A stretch of DNA of 10,269 bases from Pseudomonadota bacterium (GCA_030635485.1 DAOVYS010000075.1:1-10269), one strand, 5' to 3'. Shown: positions 1 to 7,008, counted from the stretch's first letter. Translations and numbers: made by a program. Notes: generated from the letters alone by a model not told the origin.

Positions 1-610
1 CGACACAAATGGCCTGAGCTGCGCCGGGACCAACGGCTGTCACGGCAATCAGACAGACCGTAGTGATATGGCGGTTATCAGTGGCGGGCATCATCATCCT
101 GACGCCTACCGGATATTGTATGTGGGTACTACTGCCGTTCTAGGTTCCCCGGCCGTTGATTATGAGGAGCTTATGATAAAGACTCCTGCTACTGCAGTAG
201 TTACAAGCGGTGCTAGCCAGAATGTAAATATCTACAGCGGCGGCGTAAGTGACCCCAGTATCAGCGAATTGTGCGCCAAGTGCCACTCTGACTTCCATGG
301 TGACGCCGCCGATGTCGGCTCAGCCGGCGCATGGCTCAGGCATCCGACCGATGTTGGCATTCCCTCAACATGGGCAATAGGTAACTCCGGCTATACCCCA
401 GACGGAAATGATTACAAGCATAATCCTGTTGGCTATGACAATGCAACAGTCGATATCGCAAATAAAGTTGTTACATGCCTCTCCTGCCACCGCGCTCATG
501 GAACCGCCAATGCTGATCTGCTCAGGTGGGATTACTCACTTCAACTCGCTGGCAGTGCAACAGTAACATACGGTTGCCTGGGATGCCATGACGCCCAGAG
601 AGGGAGTTAA
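1..610 (+). CDS. Multihaem c-type cytochrome, C-terminal part (5' end outside window)
   Basis: An open frame runs from base 2 to the TAA at 608-610 without a stop, so the gene begins upstream of the window; the ATG at 68 is only an internal methionine. Three canonical haem-attachment motifs are visible: CAKCH (272-286), CLSCH (476-490) and CLGCH (575-589). An unusual CX5CH (20-43) and a run of three histidines just after base 80 supply possible further haem or ligand sites. The CLSCH-RAHG...CLGCH pair resembles the doubled-CXXCH arrangement of cytochrome c3-like proteins. Such proteins are exported and mature in the periplasm or at the cell surface, where they carry electrons; the signal peptide would lie outside the window. 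The physiological partner cannot be told from this fragment. The gene is the last of its transcription unit, ending 31 bases before a strong terminator. Confidence 0.9.
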   Translation, partial: DTNGLSCAGTNGCHGNQTDRSDMAVISGGHHHPDAYRILYVGTTAVLGSPAVDYEELMIKTPATAVVTSGASQNVNIYSGGVSDPSISELCAKCHSDFHGDAADVGSAGAWLRHPTDVGIPSTWAIGNSGYTPDGNDYKHNPVGYDNATVDIANKVVTCLSCHRAHGTANADLLRWDYSLQLAGSATVTYGCLGCHDAQRGS

Positions 611-641
611 GCAACAAATAACCAACCCGGTGTTAATCACC

Positions 642-674
642 AAAAAAGGGCGGCCTTTCGGCCGCCCTTTTTTT
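642..674 (+). terminator. Rho-independent terminator after the cytochrome gene
   Basis: A perfect 8-bp GC-only stem (GGGCGGCC at 648-655 with GGCCGCCC at 660-667) closes a TTTC loop and is followed by seven T residues (668-674). Six A residues precede the stem (642-647), so the structure could also work in the reverse direction. It ends the cytochrome transcription unit. Confidence 0.95.
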
Positions 675-740
675 GGGTCCGGTATCCCGATAGATTCAAT
701 TGTAAGGATAATGAAACTAGTGTTGCAGCATATTTTTCAC

Positions 741-769
741 TTGACATGCGGTCATCTACGGTTTAATAG
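741..769 (+). promoter_or_regulatory. Possible sigma70 promoter for the EF-G leader
   Basis: A perfect -35 TTGACA (741-746) is followed after 17 bases by TAATAG (764-769), a weak -10 that matches the consensus at only three of six positions. A better -10-like TAGAAT (767-772) sits at a spacing of 20, which is too long. Transcription would start near 776, upstream of two hairpins and the EF-G gene. The -35 and the position are the main support. Confidence 0.45.
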
Positions 770-797
770 AATTATTTTTTAGAAAAATTCTACCGGG

Positions 798-828
798 AAC
801 GGCGCCTCTTGATGGCAGCCGTTTTTTT
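798..828 (+). terminator. Terminator-like hairpin in the EF-G leader (first)
   Basis: AACGGC (798-803) pairs with GCCGTT (818-823). The stem can be extended by GCC/GGC (804-806 with 814-816) around a bulged A817, and the right arm runs directly into a T tract ending at 828. This has intrinsic-terminator form but lies between a candidate promoter and the EF-G start, so it would end a transcript of about 50 nt or act as an attenuator. Confidence 0.65.
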
Positions 829-830
829 AT

Positions 831-866
831 CCGTCCCGTCTCTTCTATGCAAAAGAGACGGGACGG
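831..866 (+). terminator. Perfect 14-bp hairpin immediately upstream of EF-G
   Basis: Bases 831-844 are perfectly complementary to 853-866 (CCGTCCCGTCTCTT with its reverse complement), leaving an 8-base loop CTATGCAA. A T-rich stretch TCTATTTTTC follows, less clean than a classical T tract. It begins two bases after the T tract of the previous hairpin and ends about 25 bases before the ribosome-binding site of EF-G. It may be a second terminator, an attenuator, or an RNA-stabilising 5' structure. Confidence 0.7.
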
Positions 867-902
867 TCTATTTTTCAGGCATTAATAATTAAGGAAACAG
901 CA

Positions 903-2981
903 ATGAACAGGAACTTGGACAGGGTCCGCAATATCGGCATCAGCGCCCACATTGATTCGGGTAAGACTACACTCACCGAACGGATCCTCTACTACACACA
1001 ACGAATCCACGCCATACACGAAGTAAGAGGCAAAGACGGCGTCGGAGCCACCATGGACTCCATGGAACTCGAAAAGGAACGAGGTATCACGATCCAGTCC
1101 GCAGCCACTTACTGCACCTGGAAGGACCACGATATCAATATCATCGACACACCAGGGCATGTGGATTTCACGATTGAGGTGGAACGTGCCTTAAGGGTGC
1201 TTGACAGCGCAATACTGATTCTCTGTTCCGTGGGCGGCGTGCAATCCCAGACCATTACCGTAAACAGGCAGATGACCAGGTACGGGGTGCCGAGGATTGC
1301 CTTTATCAACAAATGCGACCGAACCGGCGCGAATCCGTATCGCGTCACGGACCAGATCCGGGACAAGCTCGGACTCAATCCGGTCCTGCTCCAGATCCCC
1401 ATAGGACTCGAAGGAGACCTGGAAGGCGTGATTGATCTGATCACCATGAAGGCACTCTATTTTGACGGCGACATGGGCGAGATCGTACGCGAAGAAGAGA
1501 TCCCGGACCATTTACGCGAAGAGGCTGATGCCAGACACGAGGAGCTTATTGATGCGGCATCCATGTTCTCGGACAAACTCATGGAAGCCGCACTGGAAGG
1601 CACGCCGACCCCAGACATGATCAGGGACGCCGTGCGCACCGGCACTATCAGCCTGGACATGGTTCCGGTGCTCGTTGGTTCCGCATACAAGAACAAGGGA
1701 GTTCAGCCCCTTTTAAATGCATTGATAGACTATCTGGCAGCGCCCGGGGACATTGACAACAAGGGGCTGAACCTGGACAACAATGAGGAAGAGATATCCT
1801 TGAGTTCAGATCCCGACGACCCGCTGGTGAGCCTGGCATTCAAGCTTGAGGACGGGAGATATGGACAGCTGACCTATATAAGGATCTATTCAGGCACGCT
1901 CAAAAAAGGAGATACCATTTTTAACAGCAGGACGGACCGGAAATGCAAGGTGGGACGTCTCGTGCGTATGCATTCGGATGAGATGGAGGAGATCCAGGAG
2001 GCCCGGGCCGGGGATATTGTGGCCCTGTTCGGCATAGACTGTTCTTCGGGCGACACGTTCACCGCAACGGGTGTATCCGTATCCATGACATCAATGCATG
2101 TCCCTGCACCGGTAATCTCGCTCGCAGTGGTCCCTGTGGACAACAAGGCACAGGTCAACATGTCCAAGGCCTTAAACCGCTTCACCAAGGAAGACCCCAC
2201 TTTCAAGAGTCATGTCGATCCCGAGACCAGTGAAACAATCATATCCGGCATGGGCGAACTCCATCTTGAGGTGTACATCCAACGTATGCATCGGGAGTAC
2301 GATGCAGAGATAGAAGTAGGGGCGCCACAGGTTGCATATCGCGAAACAATCACAAAGCGTGCGGAATTCAACTATACCCATAAAAAACAGACCGGCGGTT
2401 CCGGGCAGTTCGGAAGGGTTGCAGGATTCATAGAACCACTTGAAGATGGTGAATACGAGTTTGTTGACAAGATCGTCGGCGGCTCAATCCCCAGGGAATT
2501 CATCTCTTCCTGCGACAAAGGTTTTAAAAAATGCCTTCAAAAAGGTTCAATGGCTGATTTTCCCGTAACCGGGGTGCGTGTTATAATAAATGACGGCTCA
2601 TCCCATTCCGTGGACTCCTCGGACGTGGCCTTTCAACTTGCCGCCGTAGGAGCGTTTAAGGAAGGGGTCAGCAAGGCCGGGCCGGCGCTCCTGGAACCGG
2701 TCATGAAGGTAGTTGTTGAAGGTCCGTCGGAATTTCAGGGCGGGGTCATGGGGAGTCTGAACCAGAGGCGAGGTCTCATTGTGGGCACCTTTGAAGAAGG
2801 CCATTATACTGTGGTGGAGGCTGAAGTGCCCCTCTCCAACATGTTCGGGTATTCCACGGTGCTCCGTTCGCTTACCCAGGGCAAGGCCGAGTTCACGATG
2901 GAATTCGCAGCCTACAGACAGATACCGGCAGGCCTTGCGGACGAGGTGATCCAGGAGGCTAAAAAAAGGCGGAATCCATAA
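903..2981 (+). CDS. fusA: Elongation factor G, mitochondrial EFG1-like (spd) type
   Basis: A complete 692-residue translational GTPase of normal EF-G length. GTP-binding motifs are intact: G1 AHIDSGKTT (15-23), the RGIT of switch I (60-63), G3 DTPGH (82-86), G4 NKCD (136-139) and a G5-region GSAYKNKGVQ near 260. Domains II to V follow, with the domain-IV region around KKQTGGSGQFGRV. EF-G catalyses translocation of tRNA-mRNA on the ribosome, and some paralogues act with RRF in ribosome recycling. The wording around switch I (HEVRGKDGVGATMDSMELEKERGIT) and VGGVQSQTITVNRQM is closer to mitochondrial EFG1 and the spirochaete-planctomycete-delta EF-Gs than to E. coli FusA, judged from memory. The start is fixed by AAGGA (891-895), seven bases before ATG. 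No EF-Tu or ribosomal protein gene is adjacent, unlike the str operon, so this is a stand-alone copy and another EF-G probably exists in the genome. Confidence 0.95.
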   Translation: MNRNLDRVRNIGISAHIDSGKTTLTERILYYTQRIHAIHEVRGKDGVGATMDSMELEKERGITIQSAATYCTWKDHDINIIDTPGHVDFTIEVERALRVLDSAILILCSVGGVQSQTITVNRQMTRYGVPRIAFINKCDRTGANPYRVTDQIRDKLGLNPVLLQIPIGLEGDLEGVIDLITMKALYFDGDMGEIVREEEIPDHLREEADARHEELIDAASMFSDKLMEAALEGTPTPDMIRDAVRTGTISLDMVPVLVGSAYKNKGVQPLLNALIDYLAAPGDIDNKGLNLDNNEEEISLSSDPDDPLVSLAFKLEDGRYGQLTYIRIYSGTLKKGDTIFNSRTDRKCKVGRLVRMHSDEMEEIQEARAGDIVALFGIDCSSGDTFTATGVSVSMTSMHVPAPVISLAVVPVDNKAQVNMSKALNRFTKEDPTFKSHVDPETSETIISGMGELHLEVYIQRMHREYDAEIEVGAPQVAYRETITKRAEFNYTHKKQTGGSGQFGRVAGFIEPLEDGEYEFVDKIVGGSIPREFISSCDKGFKKCLQKGSMADFPVTGVRVIINDGSSHSVDSSDVAFQLAAVGAFKEGVSKAGPALLEPVMKVVVEGPSEFQGGVMGSLNQRRGLIVGTFEEGHYTVVEAEVPLSNMFGYSTVLRSLTQGKAEFTMEFAAYRQIPAGLADEVIQEAKKRRNP

Positions 2982-3044
2982 GATATTTGGATAGTGATTC
3001 AGATTCCGCACCTCCTTAGTTCTATGTTTCGACACAAAATTAAT

Positions 3045-3149
3045 GATGGCGTCGTAAAAAATCCGATCTACGCCCCGCAGGAAGTGCCCTTGGGGTACAA
3101 GGAGTAGAAATTTTTACTTAGCCATCTCCTGACTTTTTACAAGTGCATC
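3045..3149. repeat. Palindromic intergenic repeat, REP/MITE-like
   Basis: The left arm GATGGCGTCGTAAAAA (3045-3060) matches the reverse complement of 3111-3126 at 13 of 16 positions. A further degenerate copy of the right arm (GACTTTTTAC...GCATC, 3131-3149) follows. Inside, CTAC/GTAG (3068-3071 with 3104-3107), CCCC/GGGG (3073-3076 with 3092-3095) and GCA/TGC (3077-3079 with 3085-3087) allow one long interrupted hairpin. There is no open reading frame. The layout suggests a non-autonomous palindromic element, with the arm resembling repeats I associate with Desulfobacteraceae genomes (memory, unchecked). It ends 18 bases before the next gene. Confidence 0.7.
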
Positions 3150-3167
3150 AACTTTAAGGTATTAAAA

Positions 3168-3905
3168 ATGACAAGAGATGATTTTTTACAAAAAAATCCG
3201 CTTCGGATCCTCAATCTGGATGCCGACGGAAAGGCTGTTGACCAGCGTATGGGTCTTGTAATCGCCAGAGCCGGCCTTGGAAAAACCGCAATTCTCGTGC
3301 AGATTGCGTTAGACAGCCTTCTGCGTGGGAAAAGGGTTGTTCACGTGAGCATCGGCCAGAACCTTGACAAGACAAGGACTCGATATGATGATGTCTACAA
3401 CGACATATCAAAGGCGTATGACTTTGAGAATGGTGTGACGATCCGGGATGAAATCATGCGCAACCGTATGATCATGACCTTCAATGAGTCGGTATTCAGC
3501 GTTCCCAGGCTGGAGGAGCGGCTGAACGATCTAATTGTCCAGGACATATTCCGGCCGGACGGCCTTGTTATTGACGATTTTGATTTCACGGCAGCCGACA
3601 AAAAAAACTTGAGCGAAGTACACGAACTGGCAAAGGAAACCGGTTTAAACGTCTGGTTTTCCGCTGTCTGCCACAGGGACGATCCGAGAATTAGTGAAAA
3701 CGGAGTGCCTGCACCCTGTCACGAGACGGACGACCTGTTTGATACAATTGTTCTGTTACAGCTTGAATCACGAAAAACGAAAGCCGAGCGTCCGGGCAAT
3801 GAAAAAGTTATAGGGCTCAACATATTAAAGGATACTATCGGCGGCACGGATTCTTCCAAAATCCTGAACTTGGACCCTGCAACCCTGATGATTATCAGAG
3901 ACTGA
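3168..3905 (+). CDS. P-loop ATPase of RecA/DnaB-like type, function unknown
   Basis: A 245-residue soluble protein with no signal peptide or membrane segment. The Walker A motif is ARAGLGKT (33-40) and a Walker B-like strand GLVIDD stands at 132-137 after a predicted beta strand. The N-terminal stretch NPLRILN before Walker A and the spacing recall the RecA/DnaB/KaiC class of ATPases. Residues 160-180 (VWFSAVCHRDDP) look like a sensor strand, and the C-terminal part ends ILNLDPATLMIIRD. I do not recognise a named family or reaction. The start is supported by AAGGT (3156-3160) seven bases upstream. It lies alone, between a palindromic repeat on the 5' side and an inverted repeat on the 3' side, so its neighbours give no clue to its function. 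ATP-dependent regulation or DNA/RNA handling are possible but not shown. Confidence 0.85.
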   Translation: MTRDDFLQKNPLRILNLDADGKAVDQRMGLVIARAGLGKTAILVQIALDSLLRGKRVVHVSIGQNLDKTRTRYDDVYNDISKAYDFENGVTIRDEIMRNRMIMTFNESVFSVPRLEERLNDLIVQDIFRPDGLVIDDFDFTAADKKNLSEVHELAKETGLNVWFSAVCHRDDPRISENGVPAPCHETDDLFDTIVLLQLESRKTKAERPGNEKVIGLNILKDTIGGTDSSKILNLDPATLMIIRD

Positions 3906-3920
3906 AAAGGCTATCGGTCG

Positions 3921-3946
3921 ATGACATTTGATTTTATCAATGTCAT
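3921..3946 (+). other. Inverted repeat after the ATPase gene
   Basis: ATGACATTTGAT (3921-3932) pairs with ATCAATGTCAT (3936-3946) with one bulged T and a TTT loop. It begins 16 bases after the ATPase stop codon. No T tract follows, so it is at best a weak or Rho-assisted 3' end, or an mRNA-stabilising hairpin. Confidence 0.5.
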
Positions 3947-4030
3947 AGGTTCCAGGTTCAAGGTTCAAAGATTTATTTGATCAAAAATTTTCCCTATTCA
4001 ACCCTGAACCCTGAACGTAGAACCTTGAAC
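3947..4030. repeat. GGTTCAA-type inverted repeat cluster
   Basis: The left part repeats a 7-base unit (AGGTTCC, AGGTTCA, AGGTTCA over 3947-3967). The right part repeats its complement (CCTGAAC, CCTGAAC, then ACCTTGAAC, 4003-4030). GTTCAAGGTT at 3956-3965 is the exact reverse complement of AACCTTGAAC at 4021-4030. The cluster could fold around an AT-rich centre. It ends against the ribosome-binding site of hisA, so it would lie in the 5' leader of that gene. Confidence 0.7.
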
Positions 4031-4046
4031 AAGGAAATTTCTCATC

Positions 4047-4814
4047 ATGAAATTCAGACCCTGTATAGATCTCCATGAGGGACGCGTGAAACAGATTGTC
4101 GGCTCCACCCTGTCCGACAGCGGACCTGAAGAGTTGAAAACCAATTTTTCCGCAGACAAGCCCTCTTCCTGGTATGCTGAGATGTATAAAAGTGACGGGC
4201 TTACAGGTGGGCACGTCATCATGTTAGGGCCTGGAAATAAAGAAGCGGCAGCTTCCGCGCTTCAGGCATATCCAGGGGGGCTTCAGATCGGCGGAGGCAT
4301 CAATCCGGAAAACGCGGCCTACTGGCTTGATCAGGGCGCCAGCGCCGTGATCGTCACATCGTATGTCTTCAAAGACGGGAAAGTGTATGAGGAGAGGCTT
4401 GCCGAACTTACAAAAGCAGTGGGCAGCAACAGGCTGGTCATTGATTTAAGTTGCCGAAAAAGGGGTTTTGATTACTTTGTCGTAACCGACCGGTGGCAAA
4501 AATTTACGGATGTGACTATTTCCAGAGAATCACTCAAGTTTTTTTCCAGATATTGCTCCGAATTTCTAATCCATGCAGTGGATGTGGAAGGCAAATGCGG
4601 CGGAATCGCCGAAGACCTTGTCGCTGACCTGGCACGCTGGACCCCCATCCCCACAACATATGCCGGAGGTGTCAAAAACATTGACGATCTTTACCGGATA
4701 AAAAAATTGGGACAGGGACGACTTGACGTCACAATCGGCAGCGCCCTGGATATCTTTGGAGGAACGGGCATAAAATATTCCGAAGCGCTGACCTTTCATC
4801 GACAGGAGGAGTAA
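4047..4814 (+). CDS. hisA: ProFAR isomerase HisA, eukaryotic sequence type
   Basis: A complete 255-residue beta/alpha-barrel enzyme that would convert ProFAR to PRFAR in the fourth step of histidine synthesis, in the cytoplasm. The two expected catalytic aspartates are D8 in CIDLHEG and D133 in VIDLSCRK. Phosphate-binding glycine motifs are visible: GGGIN (82-86), YAGGVKNIDDL and the final GSALDIFGG. The wording matches the fungal/plant form (yeast HIS6) rather than ordinary bacterial HisA: KQIVGSTL near the start, KTNF, PSSWYAEMYK, HVIMLGPGN, IVTS, DLSCRK, FLIHAVDVEGKCGGI (173-187). The bacterial barrel usually begins with a different pattern. A weak AAGGA (4031-4035) lies 11 bases before ATG. 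No other his gene is adjacent, so it is not part of a his operon here. Confidence 0.92.
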   Translation: MKFRPCIDLHEGRVKQIVGSTLSDSGPEELKTNFSADKPSSWYAEMYKSDGLTGGHVIMLGPGNKEAAASALQAYPGGLQIGGGINPENAAYWLDQGASAVIVTSYVFKDGKVYEERLAELTKAVGSNRLVIDLSCRKRGFDYFVVTDRWQKFTDVTISRESLKFFSRYCSEFLIHAVDVEGKCGGIAEDLVADLARWTPIPTTYAGGVKNIDDLYRIKKLGQGRLDVTIGSALDIFGGTGIKYSEALTFHRQEE

Positions 4815-4849
4815 TTGTAAGTCCTCAGGGTGTCTTGAATAATTTAGGA

Positions 4850-4969
4850 TTTTCGTTCGAGATCAAGGAACAGTGGAAATGAAAAAGCACCCATTCGGGT
4901 ATAAACTCCGCATATTAGGTATATGTGAGCATTTTTCATTTTTGCTGTGACGCCGAGATCGGACGAAAA
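4850..4969. repeat. Palindromic repeat element of about 120 bp
   Basis: The outer arms TTTTCGTTCGA (4850-4860) and the reverse complement of 4958-4969 (TTTTCGTCCGAT) match except at two or so positions. Complementarity continues in patches inward: GTGGAAATGAAAAA near 4873-4886 against the complement of TTTTTCATTTTTGC near 4932-4945. The centre contains a CCC-ATTC-GGG hairpin (4890-4899) and a CATAT/ATATG stem (4911-4924). No gene is present. The remainder of the 332-bp intergenic gap, 4970-5070, shows nothing I can name apart from a pyrimidine-rich tract before the promoter. Confidence 0.7.
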
Positions 4970-5070
4970 GACAATTATTCAAGATGGCCCTCAGTGTAAC
5001 CATGCGTAATCCGTCGATTGCGCCGTCCCTTTATCAACGCCATTCCAACGCACCCCCTGCCTTTCCCCTC

Positions 5071-5099
5071 TTGACCCTCTCTTTCTCTTCAGCTATGAT
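5071..5099 (+). promoter_or_regulatory. Sigma70-type promoter for the HDOD-MBL unit
   Basis: TTGACC (5071-5076) and TATGAT (5094-5099) are each one base from consensus and are separated by exactly 17 bases. Transcription would start near 5106, giving a leader of about 40 bases to the HDOD start. A pyrimidine-rich tract lies in and before the spacer. Confidence 0.75.
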
Positions 5100-5146
5100 A
5101 TATAAAATTTAGACAAAAAATCTTTTTTTTATCTCATTTTGACCAA

Positions 5147-6055
5147 ATGGAAAAAATCTTGATGGGCAAAGAACTTTCGATCATCGAACAGCGGGTCAAA
5201 CAAATTCGAAATTACATCGACCGGATGCCCAGTCTCTCCACTACGGTGACTAAGGTCCTGGAGGTCTGTAACCGTCCAAATACGTCCGCAAATGACCTCA
5301 ACAGGGTAATCTCTCTTGACCCTGTCCTTACCGGGCAGGTTTTGAAGCTTATCAACTCTGCCTATTACTCCCTCCCGAATCAGATTACTTCTCTTGCCAG
5401 GGCTATCATTATGCTGGGCCTTAATACAGTCAAAAATCTGGCCTTAAGTACGGCAATCATTGGGACCATTGGAAAGGCGAAAACATCCCAGGGCCTTCCC
5501 ATGGACACATTCTGGGCTCATTCCATATGCGTGGGAGTAACCTCAAAGGCAATAGCCGCAAAAAAGGGGGTTCCGGTCTCGTTACGAGAAGAGTATTTTG
5601 TGGCAGGCCTGTTGCACGATCTGGGGAAAATCCCCTTAGCCAGCTGCTTTCCGGTCGATTACGACCAGGTCCTTGAACTTGCCAAGCTGCAACAGGGAGC
5701 CCTTCATCGGGCCGAAACCATGATCCTGGGGGTTGATCACAGTATGACAGGAAAATTGATCGCCGAGAAATGGCAGCTGAGCGCTCCCCTGGCATCTTCG
5801 CTCTCTAATCATCATAAACCGGATGATGCGACATGGGAAGAGCGGGACCTTGTCACCACGGTCGCACTTGCAAATATATACGCCAATATCTTTGAAATAG
5901 GCTCGGCAGGAGATTTTTTCCAGGAAGGGCCTGTAATTTTTGATATTCTCGAACTGGCCGGCATGACTTGGGACGATATAACCGAACTACATGAAACCGT
6001 GCATGGCGAAGTGGAAAAGGCCCAAGTTTTCTTAAAGGTTTCCCGGGAGGGATAA
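5147..6055 (+). CDS. HDOD domain protein
   Basis: A soluble protein of 302 residues, almost entirely one HDOD domain (about 20-230), with typical opening MPSLSTTVTKVLEV, the LDPVLTGQVLKLINSAYY helix and ARAIIMLGLNTVKNLAL. The HD-type positions are largely kept: H125, H157-D158 in LLHDLGK, H198 and H222-H223; the position where HD hydrolases usually have the last aspartate appears to be N243. HDOD proteins generally act in signalling and stress regulation and often do not cleave phosphodiesters, so catalysis is uncertain. There is no receiver or GGDEF domain. The ATG at 5147 has no clear Shine-Dalgarno; a second start at 5162 (residue 6) follows GGAA at 5149-5152 and may be the real one. The next gene starts five bases after the stop, so the two are co-transcribed. 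Confidence 0.88.
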   Translation: MEKILMGKELSIIEQRVKQIRNYIDRMPSLSTTVTKVLEVCNRPNTSANDLNRVISLDPVLTGQVLKLINSAYYSLPNQITSLARAIIMLGLNTVKNLALSTAIIGTIGKAKTSQGLPMDTFWAHSICVGVTSKAIAAKKGVPVSLREEYFVAGLLHDLGKIPLASCFPVDYDQVLELAKLQQGALHRAETMILGVDHSMTGKLIAEKWQLSAPLASSLSNHHKPDDATWEERDLVTTVALANIYANIFEIGSAGDFFQEGPVIFDILELAGMTWDDITELHETVHGEVEKAQVFLKVSREG

Positions 6056-6060
6056 TTGTC

Positions 6061-6978
6061 ATGAAAATCAGATTCTGGGGCGTGCGCGGGTCCATTCCGT
6101 GCCCAGGCCCCAACACCGTTAAATACGGCGGCAACACCGTATGCATTGAATTGCGAATCAAAGAGACGGACAGACTCATCATCATTGACGCAGGATCAGG
6201 GATCAGGGAACTCGGCAACTTTATGCTTGGGCATGACTTGCCCAAAGGTCCGATCAATACCGAAATTTACCTTACCCATACGCACTGGGATCATATAATG
6301 GGGTTCCCTTTTTTTACCCCCATTTATATTCCAAAGACAAAATTAAAAATCTACGGGCCTGTCTCTTATGAGCAGGACACCCTGGAAAAAATCGTGGGCG
6401 GGCAGCTCACATATCGCTATTTCCCGGTACGGGAGGCTGAACTGGGAGCGGAAATCAAGTATATTCAGCTCAAGGAAGGAAGCTTTGACCTTGGCGACGG
6501 CATCACCCTTACCACGAAATACTTAAACCATCCCATCCTCTGCCTCGGCTACCGTTTTGAATACAGAGGCAAGGTCTTCTGCACATCCTACGACACCGAA
6601 CCGTTCCAGAATCTCTTCAGCACCGATCCCAAAGACCCTTCCTATGATGAAGCCATAGCCGAAGAAGGCGACATGGTGGCAAAGGAACAAAACAAAATCG
6701 CAGAAGATTTTTTCGCCGGGGCCGATCTTCTTATCTATGACACCCAGTACACACAGGAGGAATATGAGTCATCCAAGTTGGGCTGGGGGCACAGCTCCTT
6801 TGAATACGCCATTGCAGCCGCCAATCGTGCAGGAGTAAAATCAATGGCATTCTTTCATCACGAACCCATGCGTACGGATGAACAGATGGACGAACTTGCC
6901 AAACTTTTCTGCGAGCCTGACAAGTTTGGTCCCACCAAAATCTTTTTTGCCCGCGAGGGGATGGAGATTGAGTTATAG
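6061..6978 (+). CDS. Metallo-beta-lactamase-fold hydrolase
   Basis: A complete 305-residue cytoplasmic protein with no signal peptide. The signature THTHWDH (72-78) supplies H73, H75, D77 and H78; other expected metal ligands are H157 in LNHP, D178 in SYDTEP and H266 or H267 in FFHHEP. GWGHSS (241-246) resembles the substrate-side loop of RNase Z/PhnP/phosphodiesterase-like members, and the N-terminal RFWGVRGSIP with YGGNT is typical of this MBL group, which includes cyclic-nucleotide phosphodiesterase-like and PhnP-like hydrolases. The exact substrate is not predictable. The gene follows the HDOD stop by five bases; GGGAGG (6045-6050) within the end of that gene is its ribosome-binding site, so expression is likely coupled. 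A role in a signalling pair with HDOD is an inference from context only. Confidence 0.9.
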   Translation: MKIRFWGVRGSIPCPGPNTVKYGGNTVCIELRIKETDRLIIIDAGSGIRELGNFMLGHDLPKGPINTEIYLTHTHWDHIMGFPFFTPIYIPKTKLKIYGPVSYEQDTLEKIVGGQLTYRYFPVREAELGAEIKYIQLKEGSFDLGDGITLTTKYLNHPILCLGYRFEYRGKVFCTSYDTEPFQNLFSTDPKDPSYDEAIAEEGDMVAKEQNKIAEDFFAGADLLIYDTQYTQEEYESSKLGWGHSSFEYAIAAANRAGVKSMAFFHHEPMRTDEQMDELAKLFCEPDKFGPTKIFFAREGMEIEL

Positions 6979-7008
6979 CTTCCGGAAAAAAACTCTACCG
7001 CCTTCCAA

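Noticed and set aside
588..782. 64-residue open frame across the terminator
   Set aside because: It runs through the terminator hairpin and has no ribosome-binding site or recognisable domain.
2598..3035. 145-residue open frame on the minus strand
   Set aside because: It lies mostly opposite the 3' end of the EF-G gene and shows no recognisable domain, so it is a shadow of that gene.
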